A stretch of 32,500 bases of DNA from Prorocentrum cordatum (taxonomy: Eukaryota; Sar; Dinophyceae; Prorocentrales; Prorocentraceae), in contig CAUYUJ010009501.1 in the NCBI GenBank assembly GCA_963575745.1, positions 1 through 32,500 on the forward strand, in the 5' to 3' direction. A program made the translations under genes and the position numbers. Shown piece after piece: positions 19,930 to 30,284 of this stretch; positions within the stretch are counted from its first letter, which is position 1; each line of letters opens with the position of its first letter. The notes beneath the pieces were generated by a model. That model did no database searches, was not told the origin of the DNA, and saw nothing but the letters and a program-made list of their open reading frames with translations.

Positions 19930-21830
19930 AACGAACAATCCTTAGTGCAGGATTTGTCCCAATGAATGAATTATGTTGGTTGTCCCAATGAATGAATTCT
20001 GTTGGGTGGAACCGTAGTAAGCTTTCTTGAATGCGAGTGAACATCCTCACCGCAGAATCCTCAACATATAATCCTTGAGAAGGACGTCTTAGTATGGAGC
20101 CATTACGGATGAGTCTGTCATACAGGAGTCCTTGTAGAGAGATCTTTAATGCAGGATCTGTTCTTATAGTTTTTGAAGAGTCACGATTATGGAATACTTC
20201 ACACGGAATCCTTACGAAGAAATCCGTATTAAGAACCAGTGGAACGGACCCCGTATTAAGGAATCGCGGTAAGGAGTCCGTGTTAAAGATTTTGTTCGAA
20301 GACAAGCTCCAATGGTTCTTTAGCGAGAAAGACAAGCCTTACCGATGAATGATTTCTGAAGAGTCCTAAAGTCAGAGCCTTCCTCAGGACAACGCTGCGG
20401 AAAACCGCATTAGTTAATCACTTTTCAAAAGAACTCCTTGGCGAGGAGTCATTACCCAAGAGCCCTTCAGTAACGACCCTTACAAAAGAAAGCCCGTAAG
20501 GAACCCGTACTAAGGAGTCGTTTGAAAGGATCCCTTATTATTTGAACGCCACCAAGTTGAATGACAAAGGCCCGAAAAGGGTGTCACACGAGCGGGGTAG
20601 GACCATCAACAATTGTAAACAACATGGTGTCCATATCCGAGGGCCAGCACGGTAGATAATATGCGTCCATGGTTTTTCAGGTTGCCGTGAATGTATAAAC
20701 GTGGGCGCCCCTAGATTCACAAGAAAATCAAACATTTGGAAAGCCTGTTGTTACAGTGCTCGTTGGCCCTCAGACCTGAAAAAATGTCGCTGTACTATGT
20801 GTGCGCTGACCCCTTGGCATTACACGAGACGCCACGAGCAAGAGAAATCGGGACCCGCGTTAAGGAATATTTGTTGGCGAGCCCTTAATATAGAGCCTCA
20901 CTAAGAAACTCTGCATGCAGTCCTTACTAAGGAATGATGTATGTAGCATCCTGAACAAGACAGTCCGCACTGTAGAACCCCTGAAGAAGAACGGTTTACA
21001 AAAGAACTCCTGAGTAGGAAGCCATTACCGAAGCGACCTTCTCAAAGAAACCTTACTGAACAAAGCCCCCAAGGTTTCCGTGCTAAGGAACTTGTTCTTC
21101 TAAGGAATGCGTAAAAAAGCGCCACCAGGCTGAGTGATAAGTATCTCAGTGTCCCAATGGATTGCGCACGAGCGGGCCCGGACCATCAACCACTGCTTTG
21201 AAACGTGTTTCAGGACCGAGGGCCAGCAACCACTGTCACTCTAACAAGTTCGTCTGTTGTTCAATATATCGTGAGTTTATATACTTGAGCGCACATCGAC
21301 GAACAAAAGCCTGAACAAAAACACGAAACACCGGCTTTTTACAGTGTTGATTGGCCCGCTGCAGTGGCAAACGTGTATTTTACAGTGTTTGTTGACCTGA
21401 CTTGACGCGAGGCGCCACGAGCGCGAGGTATCGGATCTGTTGCTCAGGGACCCTTGTTGGAGAGCCTTGGCACAGAGCCTTCCTAAGGAATTATTATCGA
21501 GAAATCCTATGGCGGAATCCGTTCTGGATCATCCTGGGCAAAAGAGTCCTTACTGTAGAATCCGTGAATAGCAATCTTTTGACAGAACCGCTCCTTCCTC
21601 AGAAAAAAAAATACCGAAGGGTCCTTCAGAAAGGATTCTAACCGAAGAATGTCCCGAAAGAACCCGTACTGAAGAAATTTTGTTCTAGGTAGCCCTTATC
21701 ACGTCAGCGCCACCAGGCTTCAAGACAAAGCCCCCAAAGGTTGCCGCACGACCAGGCTCGGACCATCAACCATTGTGAAACACAAGTGCTTGAGGTCCGA
21801 GGGCCCGCAACCATTGTAATGAATCTGTTG
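19930..21830. repeat. Higher-order tandem repeat, about 580 bp per unit
   Basis: Three diverged copies of a core (CGCCACCAGG... then GAGCGGGCCCGGACCATCAA... then CCGAGGGCC.GCAACCA) start near 20545, 21118 and 21706. Between cores the DNA is made of short degenerate units such as AAGGAATCC and AGGAGTCC(G/T)TA. A second shared block (GCCACGAGC near 20830 and 21413) keeps the same offset. Composition is clearly less GC-rich than the flanks. Long frames such as minus 19853-20335 reflect the short units and are not called genes. Confidence 0.75.
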
Positions 21831-22029
21831 TGTGCTGTTCTGGTTTCGCAGATGAACCTATTCACATTGGCCGTTGGGACGCGCGCCTGGCGCAGCGGGC
21901 CCCTTCTTCGCAGCCCTTGCCGCGGCCACGGGCACCATGTGAGGTGGTTCGCCCTACGCCTCACAAGTGGCGCACCTGGCTCTCGCGCTCGGCGGCGTAC
22001 CTGGCTTCTCCACTCCTCTCGCCTGGTCA

Positions 22030-22360
22030 CGCGATGTCCGCCGGGGCGGTGCGTGACCCCTTGTCACCCCAGGTCTCTGCACCGCTCTGGTCCGCTCCTT
22101 CCGCTCGTTCGCCGCCGCAGCCCGCTGGCTTGCCGCGCACTGTCCGTCGGGGCGGTGCGTGGCTCCCCCTTCCTTCTGCGCCGGTATGGCGCTGCCTCCT
22201 CGCGTAGCTCCTCGCTGCGCTTCGCTGCCGCCTTTCCCCGCCCAACCCCGCCGCCACTGCGCCCCCGCGCTAGCGGCCCTTCACGTGCTGTCCGTCGGGG
22301 CGGTGCGTGGTACCTGGTCATGGTCGCGCGCTGTTCGTCGGGGCGTTGCACGACTCTGCT
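22030..22360. repeat. Repeated 20-bp GC motif
   Basis: GTCCGTCGGGGCGGTGCGTG appears at about 22142 and 22290, with close variants at about 22036 (GTCCGCCGGGGCGGTGCGTG) and 22333 (GTTCGTCGGGGCGTTGCACG). The spacing is uneven (about 106, 148 and 43 bp), and similar GC-rich text (CCGCTCG, CGCCGCC) lies between copies. Confidence 0.75.
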
Positions 22361-23469
22361 TCCCCTGACCCGTTGCACCGATTTGGTGCCTTCCTGGCGC
22401 GGCTTTCCTGCCGCGCCTCGCCGCCGCCTCGCCCTCCACACCGCCGTTTGCGTCCCACCGCAGCGCGGTTGCCGGCGCCCCCCTGCGCCCGCCTGTGCCC
22501 ACCCCACTCCGTGCCCTCCGTTACCAGGTCCGCCTCCACGATTCTGTGGCGCGGACCGCCCTGGGGCCTGGCACCCACGCCGCCCCGCGCCTGCTTCGGC
22601 CCTGGCCGATGGCTGGCGCGTTGCTGGCGCCCCCGGCGCCCGCCAGTGCCCTCCCCCGCTCCGCGCTTTCAGCTTCCCAGAGTGGCCCAACGCTCTGTGG
22701 TACAGTCCGCCTTCTGGTCGCCGTTCTCGCCTCTGCAGGGGCGGCCGTCTCTGCCCTGGTGGCCCGCGCCCCGGCCGCCTGCTGCCCCGCCGCCGCCCCG
22801 CCCCCTGAGGCGCTCGCAGCCGCGCCCCTGGCCCTGCTGCTGCTGCCACTCGCGCCGCCCCGGACGCCTTTCCGAGCCGTTGGCTTCGCAGCTGCACGAG
22901 CACGTTTGACATCGCACGATGTGCCGAACAATGACTGACAGCATTTTGCTTGTGGCCGTCCCTGGGCGCCTGTAGTTTCGCACTGCTTCCCCTTGCCCTG
23001 CCACGCGCCTCCGGCCGTGGCCCGCCCAGCGCGCGCTCCCAGGTCCCCTGGTCGCCGCCGCTGCGCGGCTGCTGCCGCCCCGGCCCGCTCACGGTGGAAT
23101 CCTTCCGCTTCTGAGCGCCTCCTCCTCCCCTTCCGCCCGCGGCCCTTTGTCTTCCTTCCGCTCTTACACGCCGGACTATTGGCTTAGTAGTGCCCCTGCT
23201 TTGCTCATTCGTTCGTGCGGATTGCCTCTGCTTCGCCGCCAACGGAAAAATATTCTGGATTCCGCGGACATATCTACCTGGGGGGGCGCATAGATCAACA
23301 AAAATTGCAAAACTAATATGAGAAAAAAGAAAAGAAACCATAAACATGCGTTCAACGTGAGCGTGGGTCCTCTGACCTGAAACATCGACGTCTTGAAATA
23401 CGCCTTCCATTCTCCGCCGTCCCTCTCCACCCTCGTCCTACCCATCACCCTTAATCTATCAGATTCCTC
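22361..23469. other. GC-rich stretch with no recognisable gene
   Basis: Very GC-rich to about 23200, then mixed. Ala/Pro/Arg frames are open on both strands (for example plus 21741-22808 and minus 22064-23410) because stop codons are rare at this composition. None shows a domain, and I do not call a gene. Confidence 0.5.
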
Positions 23470-24335
23470 ATCCCACGCTCCTCATCGTCTTCCTCAACAT
23501 CACCATCATCATCAGCATGCCCCTCCTCCGCATCAACCTCCTCCGCATCGCCAGCAGTATCAACATCGCCATCAACATGTTCACCATTGTCATCGTTGTG
23601 GAGATCGTTGGCATAATAATAATAATAATGATCATCATCATCATCATCATCATCACTCTCATCATAACCATTCTCATCATCACCATCATCAACTCAATCA
23701 TACTCACAGTCAGCATGCCCATATTCAGCATCGTCGCCATCATCACCATCATGTCATCATCGTGGCCATGATCACCACAACCACCACCGTCATCAGCTCA
23801 CCATTACAGTCGTCATCGTCATCCCCGTCATCATCAGCAGCAGCAGCAGCATCGTCTTCATTACAAACACCACCACCACCATCATCATCATAACTACCAC
23901 CATCACCAGCACAAACATCAGCATAGCATCAGCATCATCACCAGCAGTGTCATCACCAGCGTCATCATTATCATCATCGTTAGCATCATCACCAGCAGCA
24001 GCATCATAAGCATCAGCATTAACTGCAGCATCACCATCCCCATCATTATCAGCATCATCGTTCTCATCATCGGCAGCATCACCCGCAGCAGCAACACCGG
24101 CATCGTCATCATCAGCAGCAACAGCAGTGCCGTCCTCATCAGCTACATGACCATCACCAGCACCATTATCATGGTCATCATCAGCAGCAGCAGCACCATC
24201 ATCGTCATCACGATCACCATGAGCATCATCCACACCATCCGCATTCCCATTATCATAATCAGAATCTCCATCAGCATCATCAGCAGCAGCATCAGCATCA
24301 CAATTCTCACAAGCATCATCAGCATCATCCTCATC
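23470..24335. repeat. (CAT)n / (ATC)n microsatellite
   Basis: CAT/ATC triplets with AGC, ACC and GTC units, the same style as 9692-10880. Confidence 0.95.
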
Positions 24336-24369
24336 GTGTTCCCCCTCCTTTCTCGTCCGCCTCAAACAT

Positions 24370-24600
24370 TATCCTCACCTTCCCCTCGTGTTCCTCCTCC
24401 GCCTCCGCCTCCTCCTGCTCCTCCTCGTCCTCCTCCTCCTCCTCCTCCTCCTCATCCCCCTCCCCCTTGGACGTTTGTAACGAAGACGCCCGCCTCAAGC
24501 ATGGCCTTTTTTTCCGCTCGTGCTCCTCCTCCTCCTCCTCCTCCCCCTCTTCTCCCCTCTCCTCCTCCCCCTCCCCCTCCATGTCCTCATCCTCGGACGG
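24370..24600. repeat. (CCT)n array with a repeated flank
   Basis: Two CCT tracts, each followed by a related unique tail: GTTTGTAACGAAGACG at about 24472 and GGTTGCAACGAAGACG at about 24599, about 127 bp apart, so the microsatellite and its tail were duplicated together. Confidence 0.8.
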
Positions 24601-24624
24601 TTGCAACGAAGACGGTCAAGAGGG

Positions 24625-24715
24625 CCCCATGACGGTCCAAGGAAGCACCCGATGGGGCCCCAAAACGGCCCCAAGGGAACCCCTCAATTGCCCCACGGGG
24701 GTCCAATAAGAGCTC
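24625..24715. repeat. CTTGGGG-type repeat, reverse orientation
   Basis: GGGGCCCCAAAACGGCCCC and CCCCAAGGGAACCCC units match the complement of the tract at 17130-17720. Confidence 0.55.
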
Positions 24716-24729
24716 CGCAAGCCTCACCT

Positions 24730-24885
24730 TCTTGTTCCCTTCCTGTTCTTCCTCCCCCTCCTTCTCCTCCGCCTCCTCCTCCTGTCCTCATCATCCTCCT
24801 CATTAACGTCGTCGTCCTCCTCCTCCCCTCCCCCTCCTCCTGTTCCTCCTCATGATCCTCCTCCCCCTTCTCCTCCTCTTCCTCT
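24730..24885. repeat. (CCT)n microsatellite
   Basis: Interrupted CCT/TCC array. Confidence 0.88.
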
Positions 24886-24889
24886 TATG

Positions 24890-25278
24890 GTTAGTCTTAG
24901 TGTTTTGCTTAGTAGTATCACTAGCAGTCGCATTGTTATTCTTAGTACGCCCAGTATTAGCAGCAGTATTAGTGGTACGAATAGCATTCGATGTATTATG
25001 TGTGGGAGTGTGAGTTAAAGCAGAAGCATAAGCGATTGTATGGTTATTAGCGTTAAGCTGATTATTATTATTATTATTATTATTAGTAGTAGTAGTAGTA
25101 GTAGTAATGGTCGTAGTAGAAGAAGAAGAAGTAGTAGTAGTAGTAGTAGTAGTCGTCGCCGTAGTAGTCGTAATAGACGTAGCATGACTGTTAACATTCG
25201 TAGTACTCGTATTAGGCGAAGTATTAACATTAGTACGAGTATTAGTTTTGATATGATTCCCAGTAGTAGTAGTGGTAA

Positions 25279-25337
<59 letters not shown>

Positions 25338-25380
25338 CAATCGTTCCCATTATCCTGAACATGTTGAGTATGAGTAGTTT
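24890..25380. repeat. (AGT)n / (ATT)n microsatellite
   Basis: TTAGT and AGTATT units, then pure ATT (25060-25085), AGT (25086-25108), AGA and AGT runs (25120-25155 and 25262-25337). Open on both strands as Ser- or Leu-rich frames. Confidence 0.94.
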
Positions 25381-25538
25381 ATAATTCGTTGTACTGCGTA
25401 TTGTTAGTAGTATCGACTATTATGGTGTACCCATGGCGTACTCATTGCCATGAGTAGATTGAGTACGCATTGCCACTGTTACTGCCAATGGTTGTATCGT
25501 TAACAGTAATAGTATCATAATTAGTACTCGTATTAATA

Positions 25539-25901
25539 CTATTCCTTGTCGCCCTCTTCCTCTTCCGTGTCCTCCTCCTCCTCCGCCGTAGCCATTTGGC
25601 TCAAGAGCGCATGCCTCAGGATGGCACGGTTTCCCGCCTCCGCGTGGGTTTTCATGGCGCGTGTGCACTTGTTCTGGTGACGCTGCCCACCCACCTTGCA
25701 GTGGGGATCGCGATGCGTCGGTGACGATGTTACGTTGGTGCTCTTCAGCTGGGCCGTGAGCTGTCGGCTGCGCAGCATGCCAGGCAGGGCCGTGCAGCTC
25801 GATATCGCACTGGTCATCCAAAGCCGGGATACAAATATGTTGAAGCGTCCAGGACAAAGGCGCCAGCGATCTAGTTGATGGTCCGTGGCAAGATCGCTCA
25901 C
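25539..25901 (-). CDS. Hypothetical exon-like frame with acidic tail
   Basis: A 120-residue minus-strand frame to a stop at 25539. Third codon positions are mostly G or C (AAG, AGC, ACC, CAC, GCC), which in dinoflagellates argues for coding. Residues about 66-85 read DPHCKVGGQRHQNKCTRAMK, with two Cys and two His spaced like a zinc site (C-x6-H-x3-C-x5), but no named finger family fits. The C-terminus is a run of Glu and Asp (AEEEEDTEEEEGDKE) that overlaps a GGA-type repeat. The start is uncertain, and introns may be involved. A larger overlapping minus frame (25420-26472) is considered a shadow in the upstream part. Confidence 0.4.
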   Translation of the reverse strand: MSDLATDHQLDRWRLCPGRFNIFVSRLWMTSAISSCTALPGMLRSRQLTAQLKSTNVTSSPTHRDPHCKVGGQRHQNKCTRAMKTHAEAGNRAILRHALLSQMATAEEEEDTEEEEGDKE

Positions 25902-26560
25902 GCTGCTTCAGACAGCGCCTTGCTCCCAGCACGCCTTTGGCAAGCAGGCGATCCACCGCGCGTGGAAGGAAGGTCCCATTGACAACTATACTCGGTCTTC
26001 TGCTCGGCGCGTAATATTCGAAGCGGACCAGGCCAAGCACACCACTGACATGGACACCGTATCTGGTTGTGTGGGCCAAGCGAAGCGCATGCTCTGGGCT
26101 GACCTCGACGACACGGACTTCCCTCAGTTGCACACAAAGGTCAAGTCGCCACAGATCGTCTCCACCAAGGTCCTCGCTGGTGCCTGCAAGGAGCGAGACC
26201 CTCCCCGAGAGGAAGACCATGCAGCTCTTCGACGCCCTTGCCCTGCTCTGAAAGCCGGCGTTCCAGCAGGTGCCTTTCACAAGGGTGCCAGCTTGGAGGA
26301 TATCTTTGCGAAACTTGCGGTGCTGGAGCGGTCCGTCAGCGCCATCTCCACGCACTCCGAGTCCATCTTGGCAAAGCTCGAGACGCAGGATAATGGCATT
26401 AGCGCTGTCTCGTTCCGTCCAACTACGTCGGAGGCCTTGGACTGTTGCACAGGCGCTCGGGTTACGCAGCATTCATGGTGGCCGACGCCGTCAAGTGCCT
26501 TCCCAGCAGATGCTACGTCGCATCACGAGTACGCTGATCTGTCTCCTGCGAGCTGCTGAT
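25900..26560 (+). CDS. Hypothetical exon-like frame with a short coiled coil
   Basis: About 220 codons are open to a stop at 26557-26559; an internal ATG at about 26050 is a possible start. The third codon base is strongly G or C from about 25940 to 26440 (AAG, CAC, GAC, GTC, CTC). A helix of heptad type, SLEDIFAKLAVLERSVSAIS, followed by SILAKLETQDNG, lies at about 26290-26395. No domain is recognised. It could be an ORF1-like retroelement protein or a host exon. It lies head to head with the minus-strand frame ending at 25901. Confidence 0.45.
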
Positions 26561-26604
26561 GGCGGAGAACCTGCTGATGGCGCTTGGTTATTTAATCGCT
26601 TCGC

Positions 26605-26760
26605 TCATTCCGCCAGCCCTGGGGCCCTCTTTTGGGTCTCTTGGGGACCTCTTGGTGGCCCTTTGGGAGTCTCTTGGGGCTCCTTGGCGGCGTCTTGGGG
26701 GCCCCCGGGGCCTCTTGGGGGGCTTTTGGGTGCTTCTTGGGGCGGGGGGGGTAGTCGATT
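26605..26760. repeat. CTTGGGG-type repeat, third copy
   Basis: Units such as CTCTTGGGGACCTCTTGG and GTCTTGGGGGCC match the tract at 17130-17720 in the same orientation. It ends in G8/C9 homopolymers at about 26745-26775. Confidence 0.65.
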
Positions 26761-26925
26761 GCGCCCCCCCCCCGCATCGGAGGCAACGATCCTCGTGAGG
26801 GGTGTCGAAAAATGGCCCTAGCTCCCTTGGAGTGCTCTGGCGGCTTCTCCCGGGACCTTGCCGGGGTGCTTTTCGCCCGGGGGCCCCCAGGGACCGCTCC
26901 GCGCGCGCGAATTAGAAAGATTGTT

Positions 26926-28478
26926 AACCAGTTACCGGAGATCTTAGCACGCCGCTGGCGCGTTGGGCTGGCGAATTTGCGGATGTCCCTCCTGATGTTC
27001 GCTCTGTTGCGGCTGCCGCGGGTGGCGTTCGTGGCGTCCGCCCTCCAGGCGCGTGAGAGGATTTTCCTCACGCAGGCGATGCTCAACCTGTTATCCGGGA
27101 GGCCGCGGGCGATTGTCGCGAAAGTGCCCGTGATGCCGTTGTCGACGACCGTGGTATCGCTGTTCCCTCTGCTGCCACTGCTGGCACCGCTCCAGGCGAT
27201 CCTCTTCCAGATGGACATGTGGATTCTCTTCTTGAGGACGGCGTTCTAGATTCAGGCTTAAGAGCCCGCTGGCTCAAGCTCAAGCTCAAGCAGCTCGGGG
27301 CGGGGGCCCCCTCCTCGCAGCCACGGCTGAACGCGGCTTGGAAAACTGGGCCGCGCCATGGCGGGATGGGGCGAGACGCCGGCGCAGGCACGAGGCCATG
27401 CCTCGCGGGCTACCGCCGTCGCGACGACAGCCTGGGCAGCGTCGACGGCGAGCTGCAAGTGCGCCGCCACGCGCGCCATCTACGAACGCGGAGGCTGGGA
27501 GGCCCCTGTTCGCTTCACGCCTTGTTTCGGGCATTTCGCCCTGGCGCGGGGTTGGTGCTGCGTCGGCGCCCTGCGCGGACTGCTGTTCGGCTTGGGCCGC
27601 CTCGCTGGCGCCCGGGCGGGCGCGGCTGGCCCGGGCCGCTGCTGCGCCGCCAGGACTCGCCGCCACGGCGTCGCGCTGAGGGAAGGCGCCCGGGCGCCCC
27701 CCTCGCACGCGCTCGCCGCCCGGGCCCGCGCCGCCATCGGCGCCGCGATCTGGCGCCGAGCGGCGCGCATGGTCGCTGCGCGCGGCCCGCGGCTCGCCCG
27801 AGAGGATTTCGGGGCCCTCCCGCCGTGGGCCGGGGCCGCGGGCGACGCGCCGACGACGCCGCCTCCGACGTGGATCCGCCGGTGGGGCCATCTCCGGCAG
27901 CCCCTTCCGATTTCTCGTCGTCTACCTATGCTCGCCTGCCCCCTCCTGCCCAGCATCGCCTGCCTGCCCCGCCCGCCTGCTCCCCGCCCTTGACTTCTAA
28001 TCCTTGCGGGGGGCGCGGCGGAGCCGGCGGGGGTCGCGGCGCCGGCAGACGCGCCGGCTGGCGCGGCGGGCAAGGCGGGCCCGGTGGCTGGCTCAGGCGG
28101 CGCGGCCAGGCCAGAAGGGCAGGCAGGGCGGCGCCGCCCGCGGGCGCCGGGCTGCGGCGGGGGCCGGCGCGGCCGCGGGCGTCGCCGAGTTCGCGGCCGC
28201 GTTCGATGCGCTTGCCGGCGCGGCGGGCCCGGCGGGAGCCGAGGGCGCTGCTGTGGCGACATCGTCGCGGCCGGCCACGCAGACGACGCCCCGGTCTCGG
28301 CAGGCGCGCCCGGCGCCGGCACGGCCGGCCTCGGCGACTCCGCGGGGGCGGGCGGCGGGCCGGCGAGCCAGGAAACCCAGGGCCCCAACCACTTGGCACA
28401 CCGCCCTCCAGCGGGCGCACGGGCGGGGGCCTCCGCCGCGGCCGCGCCTGCACGCGCGGCGCCGGCTGCCGGTGAATG
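26926..28478 (+). CDS. Long open frame in GC-rich DNA, possible disordered protein
   Basis: A plus frame with mostly G at first codon positions runs from about 26932 with one TGA at about 27047 and no further stop until 28475. Parts look protein-like, such as PDGHVDSLLEDGVLDSGLRA then RWLKLKLKQL (about 27205-27295) and DDAASDVDPPVGPSPAAPSD (about 27853-27912), but the rest is Arg/Gly/Ala-rich and no ATG begins the frame. At more than 70% GC, competing frames are also open, so strand and frame are not secure. It may be a decayed retroelement or an exon series. Confidence 0.2.
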
Positions 28479-28496
28479 ACAGGCCCCTCCGCGGTC

Positions 28497-28776
28497 GGAC
28501 CTGGGGGCAAAATTTATGCAGACTGTGGGTCAGGATGGCGCGTTGCGCCACGACGGTCTCCATTCTGCCCCTCCCGAGCGAGATGCCACTGTTGTTGTGG
28601 ATGGCCCGCCTGGCGGTCTCCACGATGGCGTTGCTGCGCCCCCTCCACCTGGTGATGCTCTCAGAGGCCAGGGCCAAGCTATCGCAGAGGCCCTTCGCTC
28701 GCATCTTGAACCGCCAGTGACCGCCCTCCACGCACACACCGAGACCACAACTTCGCTGGCTGCTGGCGCTCACGGT
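28497..28776 (-). CDS. Possible exon, unknown product
   Basis: A minus frame of about 92 codons has strong G/C at third positions (GAG ACC GCC AGG CGG GCC ATC CAC). Its text, for example WRFKMRAKGLCDSLALASES and VETARRAIHNNSGIS, looks like ordinary protein. CAG|GT at about 28500 would serve as a donor and AG at about 28778-28788 as an acceptor. On the plus strand the opposing frame is also open (Ala/Gly/Pro-rich), so strand is a judgement from codon bias. No family is recognised. Confidence 0.35.
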
Positions 28777-29150
28777 GCACCTGGCATTGGGCCTATCTCC
28801 CGAACATCACCGAGACGCTGCGCCGAATCGCATTCCATCTGATGCTCTCGATTGCTTTTGGCTGAAGGCCCTGGAGGTCGGGCCGCGGATTGCAGCGAGA
28901 CCCGCATGCAAGCGCAATCCAGCCTGCCAATTCGGCGCCACTTGCAGACATTCCCACCTGGGCGAGATATCCCATGACGCTGTCACCACCGAGCACGGGC
29001 GCCTTTCCCAGCTCTTGCCACAATTCGTCTCTGCACAGCCGCTGGCGACAGCGCTTTGGCGCGAGCGGGCTGCTGGTCGCAGCTCTCCTGGAATGTACGA
29101 CCTGTCTCTCAACGCGGCGGGGACATCGCATGAAGGTGGTGGACTCCTAG

Positions 29151-29771
29151 TTCCTCCGCATCGCCTGCATGGGAACGATGAGTCCGCTGGTCTTCTGGGC
29201 CCTTCTTCTGGCGATGGTGCTGCTGAGGGCCCTGCCGCTGATGACCGCGCTCTCCCTGAGCCCCTTTTTCCGCCACCTGACGACGCTGCTGGCGCACTTG
29301 CTGTTCTTCAGCCTCCTGCAGGGCTTCTGCCGCATGGCGGTGGTGCTGCAGCGGGTCCTGCCGCTGCTGGCCACGCTCTCCCTGCGCATCCCCCTCTACC
29401 TGACGATGCTGCTGGCGCGCCCGCTGCGCTTCAACCCCCTGCGGGGCTTCGGCCTCGCGTCGACGGCGTTCATTTTCCACCCGACGGCCCGGGGTGGCTT
29501 CCCCCTGAAGGAGCCGCGCAGCTACTTCCTGAACAAGGGCTTCATGGCGCAGACGCTGATGACCACAGGCGCGCTGCCGAGCAACACGAAATACGATGAG
29601 CATTTCGCGAGCATCGCGAAGTTCCCCCCGATTGTCGAGCCGCTCCTGAAGCTTCTGGCGGCGAAAGGGAAGCATCGCGAGATGGGCGCCATGACCCTCT
29701 TGCAGTTTCTCAAGTTCGCCGCGTTGGTCCCAATGCTGCTGCGGGTGATCACCATGTATTTCGAGATGTAG
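29151..29771 (+). CDS. Hypothetical hydrophobic protein frame with a 42-residue internal repeat
   Basis: Open from just after a TAG at 29148 to TAG at 29769, with ATG at 29169 (200 codons). Third positions are almost all G or C. Residues about 9-50 and 51-92 are repeats of about 42 residues (RALPLMTALSLS against RVLPLLATLSLR; LTTLLAHLLFFSLLQGF against LTMLLARPLRFNPLRGF). The first half is hydrophobic enough for membrane segments; the second half (SYFLNKGFMAQTLMTTGALP onward) looks soluble. The opposite strand shares the same G/C-rich base phase but is broken by three TAG codons, and a +1 frame (Ala/Pro-rich) is open to 29599, so strand and frame are not certain. No family is known to me. Confidence 0.35.
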   Translation, partial: FLRIACMGTMSPLVFWALLLAMVLLRALPLMTALSLSPFFRHLTTLLAHLLFFSLLQGFCRMAVVLQRVLPLLATLSLRIPLYLTMLLARPLRFNPLRGFGLASTAFIFHPTARGGFPLKEPRSYFLNKGFMAQTLMTTGALPSNTKYDEHFASIAKFPPIVEPLLKLLAAKGKHREMGAMTLLQFLKFAALVPMLLRVITMYFEM

Positions 29772-29832
29772 ATCCCCATGGCGGTCCTGATGTTTTCTGC
29801 AGGGCGCGGTCGCACATGCTCGCATCACGGGA

Positions 29833-30284
29833 TTGGTGAAGGAACCTGAACTCAACGGCGCGCCGCGTGCAGCATCCGAGCACAATGGCGATGCTCAGCG
29901 GCGGGTTGCCCGTCCTTTCGGCCAGTTCCCGCCCGTCCAGATCAAGCGCGACAACCTCATCCCCTACGTGCCGACCGTTTCTGACCGTTGCCCTCGGCGC
30001 GGCCCCTATCTACTCCTCTCCGCCTCCCCACCGACCGCGCGCGCTTGTCGGGCGCATTATTCTTCGGTGGCGCGCTCCTCGCGGTCGCCTTCCCCCCCCC
30101 CTCCGCCCTGTCCTTCGACGCCGTCGGCGCGGTCTCGTGCCGCTCGCATGCTCGTTCGGACAGCTCCTACTATCACGACAAGTTTGGCGATCCCTTCAAC
30201 TACGACGGTTACTTCGACTCCTCCGACATCCACCTGGGCGACGCCACCGCGCGCTCGAGAGCCTCGGCGCGGCAGGCGGCCTAG
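29833..30284 (+). CDS. Possible small secreted or membrane protein, two-frame exon candidate
   Basis: A frame with G/C third bases gives FGQFPPVQIKRDNLIPYVPT at about 29918-29977. A second frame, open from 29985 to a TAG at 30282, gives a hydrophobic stretch (SGALFFGGALLAVAF, about 30048-30092) and then a Tyr/Asp-rich C-terminus (YYHDKFGDPFNYDGYFDSSD). The second frame has no ATG, so the parts would need an intron or a frame error between about 29975 and 30040. The function is unknown. Confidence 0.35.

Noticed and set aside
19853-20335. Minus-strand frame with repeated LNT/FNT peptide units
   Set aside because: It reflects the short degenerate units of the higher-order repeat; there is no coding bias.
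22064-23410. A 448-residue Arg/Gly/Ala-rich minus frame and a 355-residue plus frame opposite
   Set aside because: Very high GC removes stop codons in most frames; no motif or codon signal selects one.
28905-28965. CCCH-like zinc-finger pattern (C-x5-C-x5-C-x3-H) on the plus strand
   Set aside because: The spacing between the first two Cys is shorter than usual, the rest of the frame is low complexity, and the opposite strand is also open; not enough to call.
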